This document shows positions 21,390-34,089 of a DNA stretch of 64,000 bases, piece after piece. Source of the stretch: Heterodera schachtii (taxonomy: Eukaryota > Nematoda > Chromadorea > Rhabditida > Heteroderidae); the NCBI GenBank assembly GCA_023374025.1, contig SIJG01000018.1, positions 1,970,175 to 2,034,174 on the forward strand, in the 5' to 3' direction. Numbering within the stretch: position 1 is the first letter of the stretch; the number at the start of each line of letters is the position of its first letter. Below the pieces are notes generated by a model, which was given only the letters and a program-made list of their open reading frames with translations, was not told where the DNA came from and ran no database searches. The translations under genes were made by a program, and so were the position numbers.

Positions 21390-22339
21390 TTTAAATTTAT
21401 TTCAAATAGGCCTTTTGATTTATTTTGATTTTTTTAGCTTTGAAAACAGCGTTTTTGTTTCCAAAATGGTAGGAAGGCAGGGACGCGACCAATGCATAAA
21501 AGCAAATGTTATTATTAAAAAAATTAAGAGAATTAGAAAATTTAATGTTTGTAAAAAATTAAATAACGCAAAAACGCGATTAGTATTATAATGAAAAATA
21601 TTACCATTACAATAATCCAAATCCATTTACAGAATATTGTTTTTTTGTAGTTTTGATTTTTTTTTCTAATTTTATTAATTTATTAAAATTTTTAATGATT
21701 CAAAAAATGAATTAATCAATTCAAATCAAGCCTTTTATTAGTTTTAGCCTTTTTACTATAATACTTAATGCAATAGGAAAAAATGTATTAAAATATTCAT
21801 CACTAACACAACATTTTAACTCATTTATAAGCATTAATAGATAATTTTTCATTTTTGTTATTTTATCTGCATTTATTTATTAATGTAATTTTCACTTCAT
21901 TTATTTTTACGTATTTATTTGCTTTTAAATTTATGTCATTTAAAAATATTTTGCTTTCCCTTATACAAATTATTTTGCCACTTTTATTTTTTTGTTCTTT
22001 TTCTATTTCTTCTTTCATGTTTTAATTTTTCTTAAAAGCACTTTTTAAGTTTTTAAATCGGCCACACCAAAAAAAAAAAATTCTATTATGAACAAATATT
22101 TTAAAACCTTCATTCCTTCTTCTGAAGTTTAAATAATGTATTCATCTTTTTTCTGTAGTTTTAAATGCTTTGTATTATTTTAATAAATATTTTATTTATT
22201 TATTGACTCTTTAAAAAAAAAAAAATTATTTTTCTTATTTCTTTTTAAGTTTCAATTATTATTTTATAATTTTCTTTTTGTTTTTCCGTTAAAAATCCAA
22301 AATATTTTCGGTTGATATTTCTTCTGGACATTGCCTTTC
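21390..22339. other. AT-rich intergenic DNA, no supported gene
   Basis: The open frame ending at 21591 has a short protein-like segment (SKMVGRQGRDQCIKAN, about 21455-21510) but becomes Lys/Ile/Asn rich and has no recognisable domain. The remainder is T-rich, low-complexity sequence. Confidence 0.4.
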
Positions 22340-22347
22340 ACTTAAGT

Positions 22348-22742
22348 CAGGGATGAGATCTGTCCTGATTTATTTTTGGTGAAAATCTGTAAAAAAAAAT
22401 CAGAACTAAATTACAAAAAAGTTTCCGGCCGCGCCTATCGGCACCGCCGTTGCCCACCGCCTCCCCCCCGTTCCCCCAAAGTTTTCTGGAAAACTGTGTC
22501 GCAAAAAAAATTGTTAAAAGTCTGATTTTTTGATCCCGAAAACGATTTGCTTATTTCCTCCCCACAATTGTTAAAACCGATAATGGGAGATGAAAAATAA
22601 AATATTGATACATTTTTGATCGAATAAATTGTATAAATAATTGTTTTGAAGCTATTTCGCAAAATGTTCTGATTTTCGGCCCCAAAATCTGATTTTTTGA
22701 GCCCGTTGTTCTGATTTTGAAAAATTTTCGATCACATTTCTG
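22348..22742. mobile_element. Non-autonomous hAT-like element, CTGATTTT family
   Basis: The element is flanked by exact duplications ACTTAAGT (22340-22347, 22743-22750). It starts CAGGGATGAGATC; the inverse of its right end is CAGAAATGTGATC, so the terminal repeats are imperfect and the right end departs from YARNG at its fifth base. CTGATTTT(TTGAGCCC) is reiterated in the same orientation at 22361-22400, 22523 and 22669-22719. It carries a minus-strand GC hairpin core at 22425-22449. No transposase. Confidence 0.82.
22425..22449 (-). repeat. GC-rich hairpin core
   Basis: Plus strand: CCGGCCGCGCC, TATC, GGCACCGCCG. A C-rich tract follows at 22454-22476, as at the other minus-orientation cores. 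Confidence 0.72.
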
Positions 22743-22750
22743 ACTTAAGT

Positions 22751-25326
22751 GCATTCTCATAGAAGTGCATTACTTTAAGTTATTAAATTTATTACTTTAA
22801 ACGGTATTTAAATTAATATGTCTATTGGCAATATTTATTATTTTTATTAAATAAAATATTTTATAATCTGCAATCTAAAAATTATCATTATTTAATGTGT
22901 AAAAAAATAAAATAGAGATTTACATGCTTTTTATCAATCTTATACGTTTTTTATGTTTTATCCTAATCAATAGAGTTTATTTTGGCAATGCCTAAAATTT
23001 TTGCGTGAATGTCTCTTCTGAGATAAGCACATAAACGAGTTTTTAGCTTGGTTTGAAACTTTTTGGATTAATTTTAAAATGTATATTTTTGCCTATTTTG
23101 GAATTTTTGTTCTTAATGCCTGGGGGCCTATTTTATTCATATTTCGCCATTATTGGTGCCTATTTTCAGGATTTTTGGAAAAATCCTGTTTAAAATGCAA
23201 TAAAAAAGAAAAAGACCCATTTAGAAGCAACGGAAAAATTCAGAAAACACACCACTAAGAACTGAAAAATTTTTCTCAAAAATTGGTCCCAAAATTACTT
23301 TTTTTTGATAAATGTTTTTGATTTCAAATTGTCGTTATCCGAAAAAATTGAAATAAAATATTTATTAGTAATAAATTGTCCTTGCTTTGTTTTTTCTGTA
23401 TTATTTAATATCGATCTTTAAAATGCATTCTTGTGAATTAAAAAACAAAAGGGCCTTCGTTAGCACCAATTTTTTTTATTTAATTTAAGAATGTTTTAAA
23501 TTATTAAAGAAATAATTCAATTATTTACTTTAATTTTTGCCATTATCTATGTTTTTTCATTTGGAATAGTAATTTTTTTCTTCCATTTCTTATAATTTTA
23601 ATTTCATAGTGTATTTAGTTTAAAATATTAAGCATTGGTTTTTTTAAATTTCCTTTAATTTCTTGCAGTATACCCAAAAATGACCTGCCTCGTGGATAGC
23701 TGCATTCATTAAATTTTATAATTTTTATATTTTTATATCCTTTCATCGCTCATTTTTATATTTTGTCTTAAAAATTTTTCTTATTCCGTTAAAATTTTGT
23801 CATTCATAAGCTCCATCAGATAGGAGTTTGAAATTGTTTTCTTTCAACAGAAACATTAATATTTGTTTGCTGCAATTTGTGTTTATGAAATAAATGCGTT
23901 TATTTTTATTTTTCTTATTTTCTTATCTTAGTATTATCTGAATGAATATTTTTTAATAGTTCTTTAATTTTTTTTCAAAATACATATTTGTTCAAAAAAA
24001 ATTGTTTTAAATTTTCTTTAATTCTTGCTCAATGCGCTTGCCATCATGTGGCCTGTTTCGTGAAATGCACGAAATTTTGTTGTCTTCATTTTCACTTATT
24101 GACGCTTAATAATAACCTATACAATTTTTAATTGAAGTAAAATATTATTTATATTTAAGTATTAACTTAATTATTTATCTTTATGTTCCATTTAGAAGCT
24201 AAATGCTTGATCTATGAATCTATTATAAACTTTTATTTAAATACTATTTGTTTTTAAATTAAAAATTAATATCTTTAATTTTTTTAAACTGTCTTAATTC
24301 AAATAATTCGGAATTCATGTATTGATTCCAATGAATGAACAAATATCAAATTAATTAATATTTAAAATTTAAAAGTTTATTATTTTTAGTTTTAATCATA
24401 ATTCGCAAAATGAATGTCATTAGTCCTTCCTTTGTTCGATTTTAACTTTATATTTTGCACTAATATTATTTTTCATATGAGAATTTGAACATTGATATAT
24501 TAATATGCTTATTTATTCTATAAATTTAATTAAAGGCATTCTTTGATATTGTTGGGATCCTTTTGCTGTTAAAAATAGACATTAAAACAATAATTTGTAA
24601 TAATTTTTTTTTCTTCATTTTAGTCAGTATAGATCTAAGAAATTTGAATATAATAGTTTAGTTTATTGCAAACAATTTGTTAATTTATCCTTTTTATTTG
24701 TTTCTTTCCTGTATTGAATACTTCTATTCAAAAAGATATGTACTTCTGGATAAATTTTTGTTTTTACTTATTTAATACTCTTTTAAATATTTTGAATTAC
24801 AAATTTGTTCTTTTACCAATTTAAATAAATCTTTAAATACAATATATATTATACTAATTATAATGTTTATATGTCATTACTATTTTTAATTTCCTTCAAA
24901 TTTAATAATATACAATTCTTTGATAAAATTATATTTATTCTCTGAAATCTTTAACTTGGCCGTGGTTGCTTTAATTAATATTGAGCTTTTCAAAATATTT
25001 GAATTTATTCTTTTTAAATATTAATATACTTTAGGGAATAGAAAATAAATAATATATATTTATATATATAGATATTTTAAATTTAATTTTCTACTTGTTG
25101 AAGATATTGTGTAGTGTATTAATTTAAAATTGATTCCTTTTTTAAATTTATTAAATTTTTGCATTCTGTTAATACAGCTTTGTTTAGATAATTTTTTTGT
25201 TTTAAATATTTTTTTAAATTTAAATGCTTGGGTTTTTTCAATATTTTTCGTAATTTTGCTCGTTCATCTATATTTATCTTTTTTAAATATTAAATCATCA
25301 TTTACTCTTCCCTAGCCATTTTATGT
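22751..25326. other. AT-rich intergenic DNA with degraded repeat units
   Basis: At 22971-23456 there is an inverse, degraded relative of the 14341 element (TAGAGTTTATTTTGGCA start; TGCCTATTTT repeats). At 23480-24240 come several dispersed phrases shared with 4330-4790, 27360-27590 and 53860-54090. No gene seen. Confidence 0.5.
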
Positions 25327-25334
25327 TTGAAATG

Positions 25335-25768
25335 GGTGATGCGATATTTGCGGCGCAGAATTAAATTACTCCAAAACAAAGAAAATTTTATATTTTATGT
25401 AACAAACTTCTTCCTTACAATTCCCATCGGGCCCAGCCTTAAAAATTTATGAACTCGGCAAAAATCAAAAGGTTTCTTTAAAATCAGGCTGAAAAAATAT
25501 TTTAAAATAAATTCATTCACTGATTCGTTATTACTTTTGGAAAGAATTTCTTATGACCATAAGGAAAACAAAAGGGTGTTCGAGATTTAATTTTGAGCAT
25601 TAATTATGGGGGTGCCGGAAGTGTCGTTTTGACTGGGCGCCGCAAGTGTCTGCGCCGCAATTGTCACGCCGCAAATGTCGGCGCCGCAAGAGTCGCTTTG
25701 GCTGGGCGCCGCAAATGTCGGCGCCGCAAGAGTCGCTTTGGCTGGGCGCCGCAAATGTCGGCCAATCA
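25335..25768. mobile_element. Second CGGCGCAA/GCGCCGCAA element
   Basis: 8-bp duplications TTGAAATG lie at 25327-25334 and 25769-25776; the exact ends could shift by 1-2 bases. The left end has GCGATATTTGCGGCGC only, and the right part (25615-25765) has an array of GCGCCGCAA units with GTCGCTTTGGCTGGGC repeated about every 49 bp, the same TTGGCTGGGC phrase as in 19216-20095. The middle is ordinary AT-rich sequence without a matching left array, so the left arm has been lost or never existed. Open frames across the array are spurious. Confidence 0.65.
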
Positions 25769-26679
25769 TTGAAATGTCTATTTCACCGGGACTCAGTTGT
25801 CCAGGCTCTTAGATGGTGTCGGTTTAAATTTATTCTTAGATTTTTAAATGTAGCTAATCAAAAGCTGTTTAATGATACAAAATTTGCCTGGGTTTGACCC
25901 TTTTGGACTATTTCGAATACTTTCTTGATTTTCTAACATTTTTTTCATTTTAAATTTTTTTATTACATTTCTTTTAAATTTCATATTTTTTATTCGTGAC
26001 CCTTTAATTAACGTTTTCTTATTTTGAAAAGTCTCACTTTTACTTCAGATAACTGGTGATTTTATTATTTCGTTGATGTTTTAATAACACAAAAAAAATC
26101 AAAATGCTTATCAGAATTTTAAGTTATCACTACTTTTTTAGAACATTATCCTTTTACAGCAATTTTATTAATAGGTTCATTAAGTTTAATTTTTTAAAAG
26201 AGCAGATTTGTAAAAAAAATTATTAATGTATAAATTTCCATGAAATTTTGAAGGCGTTCGAAATCGTTTTTTTTTTTCTACAATCACAAGCATTTATTTG
26301 ATTTCTTCTCTTTTTAGCAGGTAAGCAATTTTTTAAATTTATTTAACATTTCAGTAATGGTGTTGAATATGCTTAAATCTTTTCCCATTCATGCGCTTAT
26401 ACTCATTAGTAATTTAATATTCTAATTTTAATAATTCTTACAAATCATTTTGTTGTTTTATTGTAATTTTATTAGGCGCTCTTAATTTATTTCTGTTTTC
26501 TATTTTCATTATTATCAATTCAATTTAAAAACTAGTATGATGTTGATCATTTCGTATTTCCTGTTTCGTTTTAAGTGTTTTTAGGGCGTTTTGCGTTCGT
26601 ATTTAATATTTTGGCACAAAACATGAAATTTTTAAGGACTGATAAAAAAAATAGGGGAGGGAGTTGGGAGAAAAATTTC

Positions 26680-26705
26680 CCGGCCGCGCCTGTCGGTACC
26701 TCCGG
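26680..26705 (-). repeat. GC-rich hairpin core, outside a recognised element
   Basis: Plus strand: CCGGCCGCGCC, TGTC, GGTACCTCCGG. The surroundings resemble the core flanks. A possible hAT-like left end TAGGGCGTTTTGCG lies near 26583, but no right end was found. Confidence 0.6.
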
Positions 26706-28571
26706 ACCCTAAAAAATCTTAAAAAAGTGAAAAAAAGCTAGCCAAAAACACCATTTATATCAAATTATTTTTCAATAATTATTTAAATTTATTGAATTTA
26801 TTAAATTACTAATGATGCTATTATATAATTAGTTTAACGCCAAATAGGCAGGAAAACACTATTTTCCACTTGGTTTGGAGCCTTAGAATTACATTTAATT
26901 ACCTATTTTGTACTTATTTTTGCATTTTTAATTATCTATTTTCAATGTTTTGGAAAATGCAATAAAAACAGCAATTTTCAAAAAAAAAAACCCTCTAAAA
27001 TAAAACTTCCTTATTTAATTTTTCTTGAACATTTTTGATTTTATTGTTTTTATAATTTTTAATAAAGTAGAAGTGAAATATAATTTATATTAAGTAAAAT
27101 TTTGCCCTTCATATGCTTCATAAGATAGAAGTTTAAAATTGTTTTTCTTTCAACTGATATATTAACAGTTTTGTGTGTTGCAATTTGTATTTTGGAATAA
27201 ATTTGCTTTTATTTTTCAATATTTTTCTTATCTTAGTTTATATCTGAATGAATATTCTTTAATTGTTTTTTAACCTGATTAAAATACATATTTGTTCAAG
27301 TTTAGACGAATTAATAATTATCCTTTAATTTCTTGATCAGTTCACAAACCATGATGTGGCCAGTTTCTTGAAATGCACATTACTTTTTTTAATTTTCACT
27401 TAGTAAATCTTAATGACCTATACAATTTTAAATAAAGTAAAAGTAAAATATTATTTATATACAAGTATTCAGCTTAATTATCTATATTTATGTTTCATAA
27501 TTTCAAGATAAATGCTGATTCTAGGCATATATTAATTTTATAATTTAAGCACATTTAAATCTTTTATTTCGCTCATTTTTTTATTCATATTTTCTTATGT
27601 TTTTTTATTAATAGCTGAATGAATATTCTTTAATTATTGTTCAATTTTTTGAAATAAATATTTGTTCAATCTTAAACAAATTAATAATTTACTTATAATT
27701 TTTTGATAATGATTTCATTCAAATAATTAAGAATTCATATTTTTGATTACAGTAATCTTGCAGTCAAACCAGAAATTTGATTACAAAATGTATTTTTACA
27801 ATATATTGTTCAGATTATAATTTTTTATATTTTAATTTTTTGTCATTATTTTATATATTTTAAATAATCTCCATTTTTTAATATAAAAATAAATATTTTT
27901 ATAATTTATCCCAAATTTGCAACATTATGGGATAATCATTTTGAAATGTAATAAACTATTATTTTTTAATAAAATTTTTTTATCTATTGGGTTGTTTTAT
28001 AATTTTGTAATGTTTTTTATAGGATTTTATTTCAATTGAGCGTTACAGATTTATTGTCTGTTATATATCATTTTAAGCCTTTCTTCTTTTATCTATTAAA
28101 CTTAGAATTAAAAGAATTCAGTGATTTTTAAGCCCATTCTTCCGAGTCTATCTTGGAAATTTGAAAATAAAACTTAAAACATGGTTAGGTAGAGTTTTTT
28201 TTTCAAAGCTCTACAAAAAGTTCTCTGGCCACTCACCGCTAAGATCAAACCCTGGCGTGGTATTCGTCTGGGACTGAATTCTTGCCTTTCTGCTATTATT
28301 GATCGAAATACTGGGTTTTTCCATGTTCTAGGGCACCCTTGAACTTAAAACCTTGTAAGGGTGAGACTTTGGAAAAGAGGCAAAAGCAAAAAACTTAAAA
28401 ATAGTTTAAAGTGCCGAAATGTATTCGAAAAAGGTAAAAAAGTCTTTTCCAATTTGTAAATGACAAAATTATATATAAATTGAACAGAAACAAACACCAC
28501 ACTCGCTTCGCAAATTTATTATTAGTTTTTGATCCGAAATAATAAAAAAGTAATTATGTTTCAAAGTTGAT

Positions 28572-28592
28572 CGTACGGCGTCTATCGGCATA
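28572..28592 (-). repeat. GC-rich hairpin core, strongly degraded
   Basis: The plus strand ACGGCGTCTATCGGCA keeps only the centre of the motif. Confidence 0.4.
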
Positions 28593-31492
28593 ATTTATTC
28601 AAGAAGGAGCAGAATTATAAATGTTTTTATTGAATCATAATATTTATATGTCATTACTTTTTCTAATTTCTTTTAATTTCAATAATAAACAACTCGAATT
28701 GAGAAATATGTCCAATTGTTAGAACTTTAATTCGGGGGGTTGCTTAATTAATATTAGCTTTTCTAAATATTTAGCTTTATTCATTTTTGAATGTTAATTA
28801 AATAAATTTAAAATTTCTTATTGTTGGAGATTTGTTTAGTATTTTAATTTGGCTTTTTATCTTCAAATAAATTGCATTCAGTTAATGACAGCATTTATTT
28901 TTACATTATTTTGAAAAATAATTCTTTTATTTGCCTCGGTTTTAAATAGTTGTCTATTATTTTATTTATTCGTCAATTGAAATTGTTTTTAATATTAAAC
29001 ATTACATTTGCTATTATTTTCGTTTTCTTTTTGCTATGTTTTGCTTTCTATTAATGATTGATTAAAAAAATTTAACCATTTTTTTAAATATTTTCATGTA
29101 ATAGCCACAGCATTAGGTCGCGCGACCAAGGGTGAGAAATATTAATAAAAAGAGTAAAAAAAAAATTTTTCCAAATGCAATTTTGTGTAAAATGCTTGTC
29201 ATCTGAAAATATTTAAATATTATCTTTTATTAATAATATACTTCGTTTTTTTTATAAATCGCGTCATGTTTAATCTTCTATAGTGTGACATTGTCAAACA
29301 TTAAATGCTGACGAACAATTATTTTTTCTTTTCTCGTTTAGGGTTATTTTTTGCGTTTATTAATGATAATAGTCAAAATTAAGTGAAAATAACGTTCTCT
29401 TATTTGAAAAGGCACAAAAATTGTAGATTAAAAGAAAAATTTTAATAAAAAAAAATATTTATCGGCATTTTGAAATTTATCACCTTTTTAAAATATTATC
29501 CTTTTAATAATATGAACCAAAATTTTATTAAGTAACAATATTTAATAATTTTGATTAAATTTATATTGAAACTGGATTTCTAAATTGACTTTATTATTCA
29601 CTGAATTACATTGTAAAATAAAAATTTATATAAAAATAGATAATTTTATATAATTTAATCCAAACTTACAAAATTAATTTGGGGTAATCATTGTGTGATT
29701 TAATGAACTTTTATTTTTTTAATTTTAATTTTTCCATTTATATAACATCATTTTGCAATTTCAATATTTTGTTGTTTTATTGTAATTATTAGGTCTTTTT
29801 ATTCTTCACAATAAATAATATCAAATAATAAATTAAAGTAATTAAAAGTGTTTTTTATGTTTTTCTTATGTAATTGCTGACTTTAAGTGAAAATCAAAAT
29901 CTATTCATATAACATTCGTCGTGCTTATGAAACATTATTTACTGACATAGCCATTTTATTGCTTTCAAATTTTTGTATTTTAATAAATTATTTCATTATT
30001 CTTTTTATCTTTTTATTTTTTCTTATGACAGAGCAAATTCTGTGAACCAAATTTGGTATTAATTTGAGAAATTTTTCCTCATGCAACCTTGTTCAAAGTC
30101 GAGCATAATAGATTTGGGGTATTACAATGATAGCCTTTTCTTACATGGAGCACAAAGATTTTTTATTTACTTTTTTAATTAATGTTGGAAATTTGTTATT
30201 AATTTTAGCTTTTTGAAACTTTATTGTAATTTGTATTTATTATTGAATTCATTTTTATTCAAATAGATTTATTGAAACAATAATAATTTTCTGAACATTT
30301 TAATTAGCATTATTATCTCTTCCAAATTGTTTTCATGTACCGTTAATTCCATTGTGAAAATGACTTTACTATATATATATATGTTATAATATTGAGAAAA
30401 TTACAAAAATTCACAATAAGATTTAAGTTTAATATCAAACTTAATCTTTTAAGTTTAATTTAATTTAATATTAAGTTTATTTTTGCAAATTTTTATTTTA
30501 TTAAATTCAATAAAAAGAATAAGTGATTTATCAGAGCGAGATTATTTTATGGTTTTTGAGAGGAACTCTTCGCAATGCCTCGGTTTAAATTTGTTCGACA
30601 ATTTTGTAATTTATTCGTTCTTGTCTATTTGTTTTTTTAAATATTTTTCATGGCACTTAATCAGCCACTTACGTGATAAGCTTTGCTGGATTTTTTTGTA
30701 AACCTCGTCGTGTGTATGAATTGCATCATGATGTTTTCTGGCGAATTATCATTGGTTTTCGCTTTTACTTCACTGGTGGCATTTTTCATTATCTACTTAA
30801 TACAATAATGTGAATATTCTATTTATATCCCTTTTGTCAGGCATATTACTCTCTTAATTTATAATTTATTCCATAATTATACAATGCTGTTAAAGTCGGG
30901 TCTTTGTTTAAAGGTAATTTTCTTATATATTGTGAAGGTTGCTTTTTCGTTAAAATGCATAATTTCTCCTGCTGATTTCACAGGAAATTAGTTGATTGTA
31001 TTCCATTTCTTTATGTTCTTGGAGACGTTAAGTATAAACATATTTTTTCCAATTTTGCTCCCCAATTTAATGGTTTATTTATTTATTTCTTGCTATAATT
31101 TGGCGGCCACATTATTTTTTGCTTTGTTTCAATACATTTTTAAACGTAAATATTCATTTATAATCAATAAAACATTTAGGATTAAGTGTAAATAACGTTC
31201 TATTTCGAAAAATTCAATTTTGCCTCATTTATCCGTTAGCATATTTAATATTCCACTGTCTTTCGTGCCAATACATTTATTTCTATTCAAGTTTAAAAAA
31301 ATCTTATAAATATATTTTATTATTAAAAAAATTTTAATAGACAATTGTAAAAAAGACCTTAACTAAACTATAAAACTTATTTTTAAGGCTGGGAAATATA
31401 TGTATATAAATTTCACGAATTTGAAAAACTGAAATTTTGCAGGCAAATTAATACCTTAGCATAAGAAGAGGTTCGTTATGGTTTTTTTTAAT

Positions 31493-31848
31493 TTCGGATC
31501 GAAGAAAGGCATTCTGACTTATGCAAGCCGACTTCAACGGTTGGGCGTTAATTCTCTCCAATTATGAATTTAACAGCAAAAATGTCAATACATATTCGTT
31601 TGGAAACGCCGACGTCTTATCGCGGTTGATTGCCAACTATCCACGGCCCAACGAAGAAATTATTGATCGCGAATTTTTGCGAAAAACGGACTGTTATATA
31701 ATTTCTTGCGAATTTCTGCAAGGATTCGACATTCGTCACATGTTCACGCCGCCATATCACCCAATGTCAAATCGAACAGCCGAACGATTCGTCGACATTT
31801 TAAAGAGGGCCATGAAAATGCCGAAAAGAAGGCAAAGATTGGATCCCA
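31493..31848 (+). pseudogene. Ty3/gypsy pol relic: RNase H tail joined to integrase fragment
   Basis: The first part corresponds to the end of RNase H (ADVLSRLIA matches the ALSRLIA region of the intact element). The second part corresponds to the integrase around the catalytic Glu (PYHPMSNRTAERFVD, compare PYNPMSNGQAERFVD). About 240 residues expected between them are missing, so an internal deletion fused the two. A single-base frame disruption is seen near 31541, since the 5' part is readable only in another frame. It is diverged from the intact element, so not a copy of it. No LTRs were recognised. Confidence 0.75.
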
Positions 31849-31852
31849 AAAC

Positions 31853-31925
31853 TTTTAGTCCATATTCGGGCCTTTTTAGTGCATATTTATGTCCATTTGC
31901 CGTTTTTAGTCTATATAATTTTCAA
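31853..31925. repeat. TTTTAGTCCATATT-motif fragment
   Basis: Repeats of TTTTAGTCCATATT / TTTTAGTGCATATTT, shared with 45100-45210 and, inverse, with 12262-12385. They directly follow the pol relic and carry its open frame to a chance stop at 31931. Confidence 0.4.
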
Positions 31926-31929
31926 TCCT

Positions 31930-33250
31930 AACCATTATGATTTCTTCTGAAAAATATATGGCCCATTCTCTCGAATTTTTAGTACACCGAAAAATTTTTT
32001 GGAGATAATAAATTGCAGGTGCTTTAATAAACATTTTGGTAAATGAAATGTAGATGTTCTCGAGCGAATGATTCATTGTTTGATCATATACTTATTAAGA
32101 AATATTAATTATTTATGTGAAATAATTTATGCCCGTCAATTATTCTTATTGTTAAATAATTTTTTAATTCGTTAAAATTCTTAATTCAATAGCCCAAATG
32201 TTTTGGAAATAAAAGTTTTAAATTACTATTTTTATTATTTAATTTATTTTCAAAGCGGATTTAATGGATGGTATGAAACGAATTAGTTTTTAAATCAGAA
32301 TATATTTTTTCCTCATTTTGGTTCTTAATAGTTGTTAATCCAATGAGTTGGAGTTTACAATTTATTATTTTTTGATAAATTCGATAAATCAAAATATTTC
32401 TTTATTTCATTAACAATTATAGTTCGATAATTAAATTTAGTTTATGTAATTGTTTACCTCTATAAAAACTTTTCAGTTTTATTTTCGTAAAACGCATTAA
32501 AAATATTTTCAATATTATTTTAAAAATATTAGCGGAAATAAATCTTTTAAATCCGAATTCTTTTTATTTTAATAATATTTTCTTGTAATTTCGCCCAATG
32601 AATGCATTTGTCCAAAAGACAGCAAGCGCTTCTTCGTGCTTATGTACTTCTTTCGCTTTTTAGTTTTATTGCTTTAATTCTTTTTATTTTATTTTTTTTT
32701 GTGCTTGTTATGAATAATTATATTCAGTTTTACTATGAGTCTTTATTAAACCGATAGAATGGCTTTTTAATATTATTGATAAATATATTTGCGTAATAAA
32801 TGATTCCGGTAAGTCAAATAGCGAAAAAGTATGGGTTATAAAATAGATTAAATTAATTCAGATTATTCATTAATAAATTAACTGTAAATTTTTATTAATA
32901 TTTCACAGATTTGAATACGAAGCGCCTAAAATTTGATTTAAAAATATTGATAACGATTTCATAAACTTATTCTGAATTATTTGCCTGAATCAAACAATCG
33001 TTTAACGAAAATAATAAATTGGCTTTCCTATCGTGCAAATATTTGATAATTTGAAATTTATTAAATAAAATAATTTAAAGATTTTTGATTAGAGCCAGCA
33101 ATTTTAAAAGGCCGGGCTCGACCTTAGTTTAGTTTCATATTTGCGATTCTGTTTTAATTTTTTTTTTCAATTTTTATTGAAATTTTCCCAAATTAAAAAA
33201 AAATCACTTGGATTAAAATATTGCTAAAATAAGTTCACTGGTCGTTATTA
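31930..33250. repeat. Segmental duplication block D1 (paralogue of 46100-48130)
   Basis: Order-preserved matches: the TTTTTAGTACACCGAAAAA phrase near 31980 with 46147; the GCGCTTCTTCGTG phrase near 32627 with 46970; the TTTTTATTGAAATTT phrase near 33173 with 48054. The part 32160-32600 also matches 60025-60390 and 62865-63230. No gene. Confidence 0.7.
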
Positions 33251-33560
33251 GAATGATCGGAATCGGTCTTTGACAATAACGGTTGTGGCCTCCTGGTAAA
33301 AAATGATGATTAAAGGAGGACGAAAAGACTCCTTCTTCCGCCAACCAAAATGTGGAGAATGAGCAACGACAATCGGTGGAAGGCGGTGCCCCCAGGGACT
33401 TATTTTATGTGTCGTTTTGCATTGATTTTTTTTCCTCCATTTAAAAATAAATATTTAAAAATTATTAGAAAAAACACATGAATTAGAGCTTTTTTGAACT
33501 CTTCTCTTAGATTCACTCTTATTAAAACCTATAATCCTTTTTTACTCGAAAATTATATTT
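33250..33560. other. Short less AT-rich segment, unknown
   Basis: 33250-33410 is GC-richer than its surroundings, with no stable reading frame and no clear repeat partner in the window. Confidence 0.3.
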
Positions 33561-34080
33561 TTTTTATTAAGGATGGGATTTTTATGGGCGAAAAAGTCCA
33601 AAATTGGGACCTAAATAGGGGCAAAAAATTAGCGAAATAGGGGCGAAAATAGGGGCGAAAAAGTTTTAAAATGTAGGGGTGAAATTTATCAAATTGCTGT
33701 TTTTTCTAGGTAAATAAGTTAAAAGCTAAAGCAAACAATTTTAATCAATGAAAACAGCTGCAAATAAATATGTATTTTCGAAATTTTTGAATACATTTTC
33801 CAAAATAAATAAAATTTCAAAAATCAAAATTTTGACAAAAATAAATTTACAAAAATTTTGTTCAATAATACTACCTTATTTAGTGGAAAATTCTTGAAAA
33901 TTGTTGAATAAGTCGCCAAAAACGTGATCGCGACAAAAAAATGTTTTTCATTGCATTTTTGTTAAAGAATTAGTGAATTTTTATGAAAAAATTAAAAAAA
34001 ATGTGACATAAGGGCGAACATAAAGGCGAAACGCCAAAATAATGGTAAAAACTTATTTTAGGGGCGAACACCCAAAATTG

Positions 34081-34089
34081 GGATTTCTA
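34081..34089. repeat. 9-bp target site duplication (GGATTTCTA), left
   Basis: Exact copy at 35009-35017. Confidence 0.75.

Larger units (their letters stand above)
14160..21390. repeat. Segmental duplication block A (paralogue of 49750-53835)
   Basis: The sequence can be followed in the same order and orientation in block B. Around 16964-17200 the two are nearly identical; elsewhere they have many indels. Relative to B, block A has extra insertions: the hAT-like elements at 17319 and 18110, and a stretch of about 1.8 kb (18840-20640) that includes the foldback 19216-20095. The element at 14341 is shared with B. No gene is evident apart from possible coding relics at 20906-21024 and 21226-21265. 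Confidence 0.8.
25777..31490. other. AT-rich intergenic DNA, no supported gene
   Basis: It contains hairpin cores near 26680 and 28572, a degraded AATAGGCA relative at about 26835-26950, and repeat phrases at 27360-27590 shared with 24060 and 53880. A less AT-rich stretch of unknown nature lies at 28130-28400, and GGTCGCGCGACC is a palindrome at about 29115-29126. The phrases around 30695 and 29255 belong to the 'TTTATAAACCTCG' dispersed set. The open frames 30483-30701 and 30992-31195 are Phe/Ile/Leu rich without domain signatures. Confidence 0.45.
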
